Notes under the pieces: generated by a model
Databases searched by the model: none
What the model was told of the DNA's origin: nothing
The model's input: the letters and a program-made list of their open reading frames with translations, nothing else
Translations under genes and position numbers: made by a program
DNA from: a virus
Length of the DNA stretch: 30,355 bases
Reading direction: 5' to 3' (one strand)
Virus record (IMG/VR): IMGVR_UViG_3300042555_001917
Location: 1-30,355 of that record
Shown here: positions 1 through 8,365 of the stretch, piece by piece
Position numbering within the stretch: position 1 is the stretch's first letter
Layout: every line of letters starts with the position of its first letter

Positions 1-90
1 GTTAGAAAATACATCATGCCCTAAATCTGTTAAAAGCTGCACTTCGTCATACTCAAGAATTGAATGACAACTTATATAATGTATTTTCAT
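1..90 (-). CDS. Glycosyltransferase-like protein, N-terminal fragment (partial)
   Basis: An ATG at 88-90 opens a frame of 30 codons that runs off the left edge without a stop. It overlaps the stop of the preceding gene in an ATGA junction (87-90), the kind of coupling seen elsewhere in this window. The visible peptide starts MKIHYISCHSILEYDEV, followed by a segment reading LLTDLGHDVFS. A short hydrophobic strand, then a helix, then LGHDV is the pattern of the first beta-alpha unit of GT-B glycosyltransferases. With a GT4-type glycosyltransferase just upstream, a second sugar transferase is the best guess. Too little is visible to name a donor or target. The real end lies outside the window. 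Confidence 0.55.
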   Translation of the reverse strand, partial: MKIHYISCHSILEYDEVQLLTDLGHDVFSN

Positions 91-1148
91 AGACTTCCCG
101 TTTCCTTTAGAACTTCCCAGCATCTAGCAATATATTTTTGAGAAACTTTCTCCCAAGTCATGTTCTGATTAATAAATTCAGCACTCTGATATGTTTTATT
201 AGAAACTTCTTCGTAATTATTTGCTACATACAGCATCTTATCACATAGATCATCAAAGTCTGGCTCACCCCACTGTCCAGCATTAGCGTATCTTCCGGTC
301 ATATTTTTAGTCCCCCATGTGAAATCAAGAGGTACAGACATATGAGCAAAATCAGAACATGCTAAAACATTTGTGCAAATTGTAGGGATTCCTTTTGCAA
401 TCCCTTGGAACGGAATATTTCCCCAACCCTCACCACTAGTAGGAAATAACAAACAATCTGCTTTATCATAAATTGCACCCAATTCTTCGTGAGATACTTC
501 ATCATCAATCACTTGAATTTGCGGATGTTGAACTGGACCAATCATGCCGCTTGTCCAAATCCTGGCATCTGGAGGACCATTGGATTTATAAATAAGTCTA
601 TAATTATGATTACCTTCAAACACTTTTAAAAACGCATCTACGGATAACTGCGAGTTCTTACGAGTTGCTGGTGAGCCAACAGAAAGAAAGGTGAATTGAT
701 CGTGCGGAGTTCTCTTTTTTGGAAAATATATTTTAGGGTCAACCCCCAATTTAAATTCATAAACTGGTTTAGTAATACCGGAATTTATAAAGACATCCCT
801 CATGGCATGAGTAGTTGTCCAAACCTCATCCATCTCATTACATCTCTCAACCCAGTCATTTGGTAGCTTATTTGTTTCCCAAAAAGTATAACCAATTGTG
901 TATAACTTGGATTTAACAAACATATCCGGCACTGAATGGTTGATAACAATTTCATCCGCAAAATGCCCTCTTTGAAAATAGCCAATTCCTGGAACATTTG
1001 CTTGCAATCTGCCAATTTCTTCTGGCATAGATGGTTTATTTCGTCTAATTGGTAAACCGCTTGAGCCGATATATTCCCATAGGCAATCTGGTGTATAGCC
1101 GTAACCTTCACTAAATTTTGGGATTTGATTATCAGACCATACAAGCAT
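87..1148 (-). CDS. GT4-type glycosyltransferase
   Basis: This 353-residue protein has the size and C-terminal signature of a family 4 retaining GT-B glycosyltransferase. A strand FTFLSVGSPATRKN begins the C-terminal Rossmann domain, and the donor-site segment LLFPTSGEGWGNIPFQGIAKG follows near residue 240. In most GT4 enzymes this segment has two glutamates seven residues apart (E-x7-E). Here the second is glutamine (GEGWGNIPFQ), so activity or donor choice may differ. The N-terminus begins with a short strand (MLVWSD), so the start looks complete. The ATG at 1148 lies 17 bases after the polymerase stop, with no clear Shine-Dalgarno sequence. The next gene starts inside its stop codon. The target could be virion protein, host glycan or phage DNA; nothing in the sequence decides. 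Confidence 0.8.
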   Translation of the reverse strand: MLVWSDNQIPKFSEGYGYTPDCLWEYIGSSGLPIRRNKPSMPEEIGRLQANVPGIGYFQRGHFADEIVINHSVPDMFVKSKLYTIGYTFWETNKLPNDWVERCNEMDEVWTTTHAMRDVFINSGITKPVYEFKLGVDPKIYFPKKRTPHDQFTFLSVGSPATRKNSQLSVDAFLKVFEGNHNYRLIYKSNGPPDARIWTSGMIGPVQHPQIQVIDDEVSHEELGAIYDKADCLLFPTSGEGWGNIPFQGIAKGIPTICTNVLACSDFAHMSVPLDFTWGTKNMTGRYANAGQWGEPDFDDLCDKMLYVANNYEEVSNKTYQSAEFINQNMTWEKVSQKYIARCWEVLKETGSL

Positions 1149-1165
1149 AAGTTTTCTGTTAAATA

Positions 1166-4100
1166 TTATACAATATTTTTGACTAAGTTTTTGCGCTCTA
1201 TGTAATTTTCTATTGCGATAATTGAAGAATCAGACTCCACCTTGTAAGAGTCAATTCTTGTAATCGTTTGCTTCTCTTCAATCTTAGATAATTTAGCAGC
1301 AAACCATTTACCCTGTTTCAAAACATTTTTTAGCTTCACATAAGGTCGTGGAAAGATTACAACCTTAAATACATTTTGCCCATCCCAGCAGTAAACATTT
1401 GCCATAGTTTTGCCTTTAGATGTAATGAAAACTCTGGAATGCATGATATACATCAGTGTCTTTTCATCTGAAGCAGACCCCAGCCCTGTTTCGTACAGCC
1501 AGGAGTACTCATGGTCTTTGCCTTTTCTCCATAAATTAATAACATCATGCAACCCAGTCCCAACAAAATTATAAACATCACAAAACGAATGCATTGTTCT
1601 ATCGCCAATCAAGGCATAAAGATGGTCTCTGGTAGCGATTTCTGTATTCCTATCGGCAAACACGGTAGCTGAACCGGAATGATCTTCAAATTCAATACGC
1701 AGGTATTGTGGAGTTTTTTTGGTTGAACGAACAACAGCTTTAACCAAAGTCAACGGAGAATTAATTTCGTGGAAATCAGCCAACTGACCAACAAACTCAT
1801 CCATCTCGTTTTTATCTTCGTCTTTAATAGAAAAACCAAGAATCGGCAGATAGTACCGTTTATGGTCATACTGAGAAACATGACCCATGGATTCAAACGC
1901 CCCAACTTTGTCCAGATTCTCACGCAACGGAGCTTTAACAGCAGATTTTGTGCATTTGTTATTGAACTCATCAAAACAAGTAAAAGGTCGTTTGGTCATA
2001 ATCTCTTTGATAGCCGACTTACCGCAAGACAACACATTAGCCAAACCAAAACGAATGCAATCAACCCCAGTGGAATTATCTGTTATAAAGTATTCTTCCG
2101 AGATGTTTACATCCGGAGGCAGAATTGGCACACCAAGTCTTTGAGCTTCCATCAAATAAGCAGTAATCTTTTCGGTTGAATTTTCGTTAAACAACAGTGA
2201 CCAAATAAATTCAAGTGGGTAATTAACTTTCAACCACATAGTTTGATACGACAACATTGAATAAGCAACAGCATGAGACTTGTTGAACATATACAAAGCC
2301 GACATTTCAAACTCAGCCCACATCTTCTTGGCTTCGTTTTTAGAAATAATAGAATTATTAACAAACTTATCCTTGTACAAATCAAACTCGTTAGCATCGC
2401 GTTTCTTACCAATAATTTTGCGCAACTTATCAGCCTCAGCCCAAGTAAAACCCGACAACTTAACCGACATCAACATCAACTGCTCTTGAAAAATAACAGT
2501 ACCGAAAGTCTCGCTCAGAATTTCTCGCACTGACTCATCAGGATAATGTGGCGATACATAACCCTTCTTACAATCAATATATTTTTGCCCCTGCGACAAC
2601 AACGCACCAGGTCGCACAAGCGCATTAGAAACCACCAAATCATTGAAATTATCAATACCCATCCGCTCAATCAAATTCCGGTAGGCAGCAGCATCAGTCT
2701 GAAACACCCCAACCGTGTTACCTTTATTAAAGTTCTCAAACACCGCTACATCATCCAAAGCCAGCGACTGCCCCTTCACATCCAGCCCTGTACGCTCCCT
2801 AATCTTGTTTAAGCAATCTTTAATCACAGATACGGTCTTTAGACCCAAAATGTCAATTTTAATAAGCCCGACAGCCTCAGCATCCTCCATATCAAAAGCA
2901 GTAACGAGCGCCCTACCTTCCCCGTCAGTATCTTTACGAGTCTCAATCGGACACACATCAGTCAAAGGCAACGAAGAAACAACCATACCAGCAGCATGCA
3001 CCCCTGAATTTCGTATACGCCCTTCTAGTCGTTTTGCCACTTTCGCCACATCTGGGTATTTAGAACAAAAGACCCGGCCTTTAGTTGAGCCTTCTAACTC
3101 CTCAATTGTTTCAAAGAATGGAGTAATACCATTTACTTCTTCAAATGGGACTTGGTAGACCCTAGCAACATCTTTAATAGCAGACTTAGGTTTGAATTCA
3201 CCGAATGTAGTAATTGCTGCCACATGATCTTCGCCCCATCTTTGTCGCAAATAAGATTGGACTTCTTTTCTTCTTTTATCTTCAAAGTCAAGGTCAATGT
3301 CAGGGTAGTCATTGCGCTCTTGGTTGATAAATCGTGCAAATAGCAGATTGTATTTGATGGCATCAACAGATGTGATATCTAGTAAGTAAGCCAAAATACT
3401 TCCACCGACAGAACCACGACCTGTGCCTCTACCGATGCTGTTGTTATCTGCCCATTTAATCAAATCCCATACAATCAAGAAGTAATCAGAAAAGCCAAGT
3501 TTTTCAATTACACTTAATTCCTCATCAAGTCTTTGTTGATACTCTGGACCGAGCTTTAAAGATTTCATCTTTAGCTCCGCAATTTCTTTAAGATACTTAT
3601 TGGAATCAAACATCTTTGAATACTTAGGCAACAAGTTTCTTTTCTTAGTAATCTCGGCATCGCATTTGCCAGCAACTTCTAAAGTGTTTTCTAAAATATC
3701 AGTACGATCATAACCAACTTCTTTAAACCATTGATGAATCTCATCAGCCTTAGCAACATACGGGTTGATATCATCAAATCGCAGATACCTTTCGGGGTAC
3801 ATATGATTAATTTTGCCAACAATGTCTTTGCCGAAATCGTCTAGTGTCTTTGACTTTTCCACCGCATATCTAATATCAGATGGCGATAAGCCAGTGTGTT
3901 GTGAAATCATCAAAAGAATTTCTTCGCAGCCTTTATCTTCTCTCTGAGGGAAATGGCAATCTGCTGTTGCAACAACCTTTCTTCCCATAGCGTTCGCTAG
4001 TGAGAGAACACCGTCATTAATAACTTGAGGGTTCCAAGCCTGCATCTCAAAATAGAAATCATCCTTGAATATCTTTACAAATCTTTCCGACAATTCTTCG

Positions 4101-4561
4101 GCTCTGGCGTAATCGCCAGCCTCTAACGCTTTTGATATCGCACTACCTCTGCATCCGGAAAGAGCAATAATGTCATTATCAACAATATCTTCAAGTAGTG
4201 AAAATTCAATTCTTGGCTTGTAATAAAAATTGTTTTGCCAAGAAATTTTAGAAAGTTTAAATAGTTTCTCAAGCCCCGTATTATTTTTGGCAAGAAGAAT
4301 TAAGTGAAATCTTTCAGCCTTGCTGTCCGAATCATCTTGAATTGATGGAACAAAATAAGACTCAACACCAAACAGTGGTTTAACATTGTGCTTCTTACAA
4401 GCATCTTGAAACTTTAAAACCCCAGCCATTGAGCCGTGATCAGTTATAGCGCATGCAGTTTGACCATTGGTGCTTGTAATCTGAGCAATCTCTGATGGCG
4501 TTGACATACCATCAAGTAACGAGTATTCAGAATGGCAATGAAGGTGAACGAAATCTGTCAT
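1166..4561 (-). CDS. dnaE: DNA polymerase III alpha subunit (C-family, DnaE-like)
   Basis: This 1131-residue replicative polymerase is close to the usual DnaE length. It opens with a PHP domain (HLHCHSEYSLLDG at residues 6-18, ITDHGSMAG at 39-47, FGVESYF at 64-70). The metal ligands expected from actinobacterial DnaE1 seem to be present: H8, H10, D17, H42, E67, H86, C137, D201 and H203. This suggests built-in 3'-5' proofreading. The palm domain shows GRGTGRGSVGGS (378-388) and the catalytic PDIDLDF, with D421 and D423, plus D570 in LIKIDILGLKT. The fingers segment NKSHAVAYSML and a C-terminal OB-like region follow. The ATG at 4561 directly abuts the stop of the nucleotidase gene. With the phage helicase and primase it would form a self-supplied replisome. 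Codon choice in the middle of the gene differs from the ends (see findings). Confidence 0.97.
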   Translation of the reverse strand: MTDFVHLHCHSEYSLLDGMSTPSEIAQITSTNGQTACAITDHGSMAGVLKFQDACKKHNVKPLFGVESYFVPSIQDDSDSKAERFHLILLAKNNTGLEKLFKLSKISWQNNFYYKPRIEFSLLEDIVDNDIIALSGCRGSAISKALEAGDYARAEELSERFVKIFKDDFYFEMQAWNPQVINDGVLSLANAMGRKVVATADCHFPQREDKGCEEILLMISQHTGLSPSDIRYAVEKSKTLDDFGKDIVGKINHMYPERYLRFDDINPYVAKADEIHQWFKEVGYDRTDILENTLEVAGKCDAEITKKRNLLPKYSKMFDSNKYLKEIAELKMKSLKLGPEYQQRLDEELSVIEKLGFSDYFLIVWDLIKWADNNSIGRGTGRGSVGGSILAYLLDITSVDAIKYNLLFARFINQERNDYPDIDLDFEDKRRKEVQSYLRQRWGEDHVAAITTFGEFKPKSAIKDVARVYQVPFEEVNGITPFFETIEELEGSTKGRVFCSKYPDVAKVAKRLEGRIRNSGVHAAGMVVSSLPLTDVCPIETRKDTDGEGRALVTAFDMEDAEAVGLIKIDILGLKTVSVIKDCLNKIRERTGLDVKGQSLALDDVAVFENFNKGNTVGVFQTDAAAYRNLIERMGIDNFNDLVVSNALVRPGALLSQGQKYIDCKKGYVSPHYPDESVREILSETFGTVIFQEQLMLMSVKLSGFTWAEADKLRKIIGKKRDANEFDLYKDKFVNNSIISKNEAKKMWAEFEMSALYMFNKSHAVAYSMLSYQTMWLKVNYPLEFIWSLLFNENSTEKITAYLMEAQRLGVPILPPDVNISEEYFITDNSTGVDCIRFGLANVLSCGKSAIKEIMTKRPFTCFDEFNNKCTKSAVKAPLRENLDKVGAFESMGHVSQYDHKRYYLPILGFSIKDEDKNEMDEFVGQLADFHEINSPLTLVKAVVRSTKKTPQYLRIEFEDHSGSATVFADRNTEIATRDHLYALIGDRTMHSFCDVYNFVGTGLHDVINLWRKGKDHEYSWLYETGLGSASDEKTLMYIMHSRVFITSKGKTMANVYCWDGQNVFKVVIFPRPYVKLKNVLKQGKWFAAKLSKIEEKQTITRIDSYKVESDSSIIAIENYIERKNLVKNIV

Positions 4562-5080
4562 TTATAAATCAATATCATACAAGTTGTCAATGGTTGGCAA
4601 CTCTTCCCAATACGATTTGTTATACCATGCTTTCCTAAGAAAACAATTTACACCGTGTTCTAATAATATTTTAACTTCAGATGGATTATCCTCAACCATA
4701 TAGACCGGATTAATCTCTTGAGCAATTTTGTATTTTTCATTGAATGCACTAAATTGTGGAGTCATAGTGTTAATCTTCCAATCATCAAGCCAGGCGGCAG
4801 TTGCGTTCACAGAAGCCTCGCTTCTTCTTGCCGTAAGAATATGCACATCAAACCCTCTACCAAACCAGTAATTAACTTGATACCAAGCATCTTCAAATGG
4901 TTTTAGATTTTTCCAAAATACAGGATTAGAAAATAATTTTAGAGCTTCTGGGTCTTTTGTATCTGTTGTTAACCAAGAGCTGTAGTCTTCAGAAACACCA
5001 TAAGATTCTAGTGTTTCATCAATTAAAGAGTCTATGTCTGTTATTACGCCATCAAGATCAAGAATTATTTTATTATTCAC
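4562..5080 (-). CDS. 5'(3')-deoxyribonucleotidase, HAD superfamily
   Basis: This 172-residue protein has the HAD phosphatase motifs of the NT5C-type deoxyribonucleotidases. Motif I is LDLDGVITD (nucleophile D8, general acid D10), motif II is the threonine in HILTARR, and motif IV is MVEDNP. Such enzymes remove phosphate from dNMPs, and phages use them to adjust nucleotide pools. The start is GTG at 5078-5080, supported by an AAAGG Shine-Dalgarno sequence five bases upstream; no better ATG exists. A strong stem-loop lies just upstream in the gap after the ssDNA-binding-like gene. The stop abuts the polymerase start with no gap, so the two are probably co-translated. Substrate preference cannot be read from the sequence. 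Confidence 0.85.
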   Translation of the reverse strand: MNNKIILDLDGVITDIDSLIDETLESYGVSEDYSSWLTTDTKDPEALKLFSNPVFWKNLKPFEDAWYQVNYWFGRGFDVHILTARRSEASVNATAAWLDDWKINTMTPQFSAFNEKYKIAQEINPVYMVEDNPSEVKILLEHGVNCFLRKAWYNKSYWEELPTIDNLYDIDL

Positions 5081-5097
5081 AAATGCCTTTCTGTAAT

Positions 5098-5121
5098 GCT
5101 GAGGGTATTTCTACCCCCAGC
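5098..5121 (-). other. Strong stem-loop between the ssDNA-binding-like gene and the nucleotidase gene
   Basis: A 10-bp stem (minus strand GCTGGGGGTA paired with TACCCTCAGC, one G-T pair) closes a GAAA loop, a stable GNRA-type tetraloop. No U-tract follows on the transcribed minus strand, so a classical intrinsic terminator is unlikely in that direction. Read on the plus strand, a T-rich stretch follows about ten bases later. Possible roles are mRNA processing or stability between two genes, or a terminator for antisense transcription. Confidence 0.6.
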
Positions 5122-5134
5122 CTTACAAAATTTT

Positions 5135-5767
5135 TTACCAATTATCCTTACCCAACTCACCAGTAGTTAGATAGATTTGTTGTTTTTCATATGGCAATGT
5201 CATATACACAGATGTTAAATCGTGCATTGGCAAATCATTAATTGATTTTGGAGTTTCAGATGTGTCTAATGGAATAAGACTATAATTTGTATCTGAAGCA
5301 CCAGAGCCAGTCCTGGAGTACTTGTAATAACGGTCCGTAATTGTTCCAAATTCTCTTGCGTATTCAATCAATACAAGACCGACATGGCGTTGATTAAAAG
5401 TGGTATCAAGGATTCTTGGCTCCCAAACACCTGGCTCTGTCTCAACTGCAATGTTAATTAGCATGTGAGGCTTTGGCCTCCATCCTTTATCTGCTACTGA
5501 TTGCTCTGTAGCCCAGCAACGGTAATTGAATTTCTCAATATTTGATGTGGAAGCAACTCTCCACTTCCAGTTAACTGGTGATGTTACAACCGGAACATTA
5601 ATACCTGTCCCAATTTTTTCATCAAAATACTTAGCATCTTCTGTCAATTCTTGTCTGAATCTAATCTTGAAGGAATCGCCATTTTGAAGTGTAAAAAATT
5701 TCTTTACACCCTTGGCTCCGCCTTCGGGTTTTACTACTGCCTTTTCAAGGTCTTTTAATGTTTTCAT
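5135..5767 (-). CDS. Putative ssDNA-binding protein
   Basis: This 210-residue protein lies between the primase and polymerase genes, where phage replication modules often carry their ssDNA-binding protein. It has a basic, lysine-rich N-terminus (residues 1-24), then FFTLQNGDSFKIRFRQEL and a tryptophan- and aromatic-rich body (WKWRV, FNYRCW, YYKYSRTG). A body of this kind fits an OB-fold that stacks on single-stranded DNA. The C-terminus ends GELGKDNW, only mildly acidic. I recognise no diagnostic motif, so the role rests on position and composition. The ATG at 5765-5767 has a clear AGGAG Shine-Dalgarno sequence five bases upstream. Another nucleic-acid-binding replication accessory protein is possible. 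Confidence 0.5.
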   Translation of the reverse strand: MKTLKDLEKAVVKPEGGAKGVKKFFTLQNGDSFKIRFRQELTEDAKYFDEKIGTGINVPVVTSPVNWKWRVASTSNIEKFNYRCWATEQSVADKGWRPKPHMLINIAVETEPGVWEPRILDTTFNQRHVGLVLIEYAREFGTITDRYYKYSRTGSGASDTNYSLIPLDTSETPKSINDLPMHDLTSVYMTLPYEKQQIYLTTGELGKDNW

Positions 5768-5775
5768 TTGTTCTC

Positions 5776-6678
5776 CTATATGTTATGTGTTTTGCTGTTT
5801 ATACTATCAACTATCTCTTGCACTTGCATTTCTGCTGGATCTTTCAACCCATCAGAAATTTTAGCCGTGTAAATTTCTTTACCGCGGCATAAATCTATTA
5901 TAGCATCCCTCATTGCATTTCCAGCATCATCGTTGTCAGAAAAAATAATTATTTTATCAAAATATTTTTTCATCAATGTAATCTGATTTTTTGAAACCTG
6001 AGCGCCAAGTGTAGCGACCACATTCGGGAAGCCTGCTTCGTGAACCTTCATAGCATCCACGCTTCCTTCAACAACAATAACTTCTGAATAGTTTTTAGCA
6101 TTTTGTATGTTAAACAAGACATCTGCTCTCTTAAACCCTTTGTTGTAAAGATACCTAGGCTCTTGCGATGACTCTATTGCTCTGCCAATTAACCCAACAA
6201 CTTTATATTGTTGATTTCTAACCGGAATAACTATTCTGCTTTTAGTTTTTGAAAACCCAATTTCAAATCTCATCAATGTATCGTATGACAAACCTCTTTC
6301 GTGCAATGGCATAAGATAAGATTTTTGTTCATCGTCATCATAGTCAATTTGAATTGTATCAAGAACAATATCATCATCTTTATCTCTGTATGAGAGACTT
6401 CTTTCTAATTGATTCTTTAATGATACCGCATCAATCCTAGAGTTTGTTGCAAGCGCCTTACCAGTAATTTGGCGATAGAGCTGCCTGAAGTTACCTTTCT
6501 TGCCGCAAGACGGGTTGAAGCATTGCCATAACCCAGTCTTATAGTTTATATAAAATGATGGTGTATGAAGATTTTTATGGAATAAACAATAGATCGTAAA
6601 TTCTTGGCCGGTAGACGCTTGAACCTGGATATTGTATTTATCAAAGAGGTCTTCAATTTGTTTTTCAAGATTTATCAT
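5776..6678 (-). CDS. dnaG: DnaG-type primase (short form)
   Basis: This protein makes RNA primers for the phage polymerase. An N-terminal CHC2 zinc finger reads C-x2-H (YCLFH, about residues 31-34) and C-x4-C (CFNPSC, about 53-58). A TOPRIM domain follows, with the catalytic glutamate in VVEGSVDAMK (about 204) and the acidic pair in FSDNDDAGNAM (about 248-250). At 300 residues it is roughly half of bacterial DnaG and lacks the C-terminal helicase-binding domain, so contact with the helicase must occur another way. An in-frame TTG sits one codon upstream of the ATG at 6678; the ATG is preferred. The start overlaps the end of the small 59-residue gene by 14 bases. Confidence 0.93.
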   Translation of the reverse strand: MINLEKQIEDLFDKYNIQVQASTGQEFTIYCLFHKNLHTPSFYINYKTGLWQCFNPSCGKKGNFRQLYRQITGKALATNSRIDAVSLKNQLERSLSYRDKDDDIVLDTIQIDYDDDEQKSYLMPLHERGLSYDTLMRFEIGFSKTKSRIVIPVRNQQYKVVGLIGRAIESSQEPRYLYNKGFKRADVLFNIQNAKNYSEVIVVEGSVDAMKVHEAGFPNVVATLGAQVSKNQITLMKKYFDKIIIFSDNDDAGNAMRDAIIDLCRGKEIYTAKISDGLKDPAEMQVQEIVDSINSKTHNI

Positions 6679-6844
6679 CAAAAATTATCTCAAAAGAAAA
6701 AATTTGCAACTTATCATCATAAGATGTTACTAATTTAGTATTTCCAGTATATTTATATTTCTGCCTAGCCTCATCCTCAAGCCATGGTCGTAATTTGATA
6801 ATAGTCTCAATATCTTTGGCTGTGCCTTTGAGCGCAGTTTCCAT
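6665..6844 (-). CDS. Small hypothetical protein between helicase and primase
   Basis: This 59-residue reading frame fills what otherwise looks like a 160-base hole in a gapless operon. The ATG at 6842-6844 lies one base after the helicase stop, and the TGA at 6665-6667 lies inside the primase start region. The product begins METALKGTAKDIE and ends FEIIFDDKS. It is mixed and charged, with no transmembrane segment or cysteine cluster. Exact fit into the gap, operon strand and ordinary amino-acid composition support a real gene. Its place suggests a replication accessory role, perhaps linking helicase to a primase that lacks its helicase-binding domain, but that is inference. I recognise no family. 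Confidence 0.65.
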   Translation of the reverse strand: METALKGTAKDIETIIKLRPWLEDEARQKYKYTGNTKLVTSYDDKLQIFSFEIIFDDKS

Positions 6845-6845
6845 A

Positions 6846-8063
6846 TTACAAATCCCACTCTTCTACCCATTTACCAGTATCTAAATTCCATCTTAGATAG
6901 AATCCAAAATGAGAAGCTCTTCTTACTTTTCTAGAAACAATTTGGAACATATCGGAACCGGCATCTCTATGGATTGCCAAAACCAAGTCAGCATCATAAG
7001 CTAATTGCTTACTCCAGGCAACCTCTTCAAGTTCTGGTGGGCGCTCTGAGTGCCCTTCTGCCATTGTTACCGCAGCAACATCAATAATTGGCACAGCATT
7101 TTTAACAGCCATTCTTTTAAAAGCTTTAGAAAGATTTTTAGCTTTTTCAGTTTCTGTTTTAGCCCCACTTGAGTCATCAAACAAACCGTGATAATCCAAA
7201 ATAACCATATCTGGATGGTACTGGTCTATCTTGGCTTGAACCATTTGCTGGTCTGCTGTCTCAAGACCCTCTGATGTAACCAAGTAAATAGGCTGTTTAC
7301 CAGCAAAAGTTTTTTCAGCCCATTTTTCGTATTGATCAACAATTGCAGGGTTGGCTTTTACCAAATCAGTATTTGTAAAATTACCTTCGCCATTATTCAA
7401 TAAAGTATCTAGTCGCTGTGATTCTTGTTGCTTGTTCATCTCCAGAGAAATAATTAGTGGTCTATACCCAGCCCTCCAAGCATTCGCAGCAAACAATCTT
7501 GCAATAAAAGATTTACCAACGCCTGTCCAGCCAAGAAGAACAACGAAATCTCCTTTTTGCCAACCACCGAAAGTTTTATCAATGACAGAAATTCCAGATG
7601 GAATACCAATCATTTCACGATTGTCTGTTAGCGACCTTGCTCTTAAATCATCAGCACGGTCTTTCCATTCACCAGATAAGTCAGTATCTTTTAAACTGCT
7701 AGAGAACTTATACAACTTACTTGTTTCATCCATCAAATAAGATAGAGACTCTTTCGGACCAAGTTCGTTTAAAACATTGTTGGCCTTAGATACAATTACT
7801 CTTGTCTGATAAGCAAGAGACTCCCTCTTGGCTTCGTCTAAATAATACCTTGTTGGCTCCGGAGTTGCAACAAAATCAAAATCCGCATAATGATGCTTAA
7901 CTGTGTCTTTTGATGGAGTCTTTTTAAATTCATCATGATGTTTGGATATGAAATTCCAAATATCACGGTATTCCATGAATACATTTTCTGCACCGCCATT
8001 GACAGCCTCAGTATAAGAATTGTTATCAATAATTGAATTCAATAATCTTATTTCGTAATTCAC
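6846..8063 (-). CDS. dnaB: DnaB-type replicative DNA helicase
   Basis: This 405-residue protein has the RecA-like core of the DnaB/gp4 helicases. The Walker A motif is GWTGVGKS (residues 178-185), the motif 1a region is LIISLEMN, and Walker B is PDMVILDYHGLF with D290. Later comes the DnaB-like segment SKQLAYDADLVLAIHRD with the C-terminal arginine-rich SRKVRRA. The N-terminal 130 residues are shorter than in bacterial DnaB and only loosely like its helical domain. It would unwind the fork ahead of the phage polymerase. The ATG at 8063 overlaps the previous stop in an ATGA junction, so translation is coupled. The small 59-residue gene follows after one base. Confidence 0.93.
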   Translation of the reverse strand: MNYEIRLLNSIIDNNSYTEAVNGGAENVFMEYRDIWNFISKHHDEFKKTPSKDTVKHHYADFDFVATPEPTRYYLDEAKRESLAYQTRVIVSKANNVLNELGPKESLSYLMDETSKLYKFSSSLKDTDLSGEWKDRADDLRARSLTDNREMIGIPSGISVIDKTFGGWQKGDFVVLLGWTGVGKSFIARLFAANAWRAGYRPLIISLEMNKQQESQRLDTLLNNGEGNFTNTDLVKANPAIVDQYEKWAEKTFAGKQPIYLVTSEGLETADQQMVQAKIDQYHPDMVILDYHGLFDDSSGAKTETEKAKNLSKAFKRMAVKNAVPIIDVAAVTMAEGHSERPPELEEVAWSKQLAYDADLVLAIHRDAGSDMFQIVSRKVRRASHFGFYLRWNLDTGKWVEEWDL

Positions 8064-8365
8064 TCGGTCTCCATTCTTTTTTTGGTTTGATTGACTATTT
8101 CTTTAAATTTATTAACAGACTTGCTCTCAAATTTAACCCTGTCAGTATACACTTTTGACTGAACAGCAAAATCAAATACCAAAAACGGTCCTGGGTTAGA
8201 CTTCACAAAAAGCTCTATTGCTGTAAACAAAAGTTCTTTATCATAAAAAGATAACAAAGATTCAGCAACCGCTTCTTGCCGTGGTGAATCTGGTATGAAT
8301 AATTTATGATATTTTTTGCAGCAATTTTTTAATTGACTTATCGGATCTATCTCTTGTTGTTCCAT
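8060..8365 (-). CDS. Hypothetical protein upstream of the helicase (possible loader or accessory)
   Basis: This 101-residue protein starts MEQQEIDPISQLKNCCKK and ends in a lysine-rich helix (KEIVNQTKKRMETE). A central segment, SNPGPFLVFDFAVQSKVY, looks like a compact structured core. I recognise no family. Its stop overlaps the helicase ATG by four bases (ATGA), so the two are made together. Small proteins directly upstream of phage helicases are often loaders, and that is the leading guess here. The ATG at 8365 lies 62 bases inside the end of the WhiB-like gene, an unusually long overlap. No later in-frame ATG would remove it without deleting most of the protein. Confidence 0.6.
   Translation of the reverse strand: MEQQEIDPISQLKNCCKKYHKLFIPDSPRQEAVAESLLSFYDKELLFTAIELFVKSNPGPFLVFDFAVQSKVYTDRVKFESKSVNKFKEIVNQTKKRMETE

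Noticed and set aside
1165-1170. TATAAT over the polymerase stop as a promoter for the glycosyltransferase gene
   Set aside because: No -35 element is visible, and such hexamers are common in AT-rich DNA.
2715-3158. 147-codon plus-strand open frame inside dnaE
   Set aside because: It is antisense to the conserved palm domain. It probably results from the unusual codon choice there and resembles no protein.
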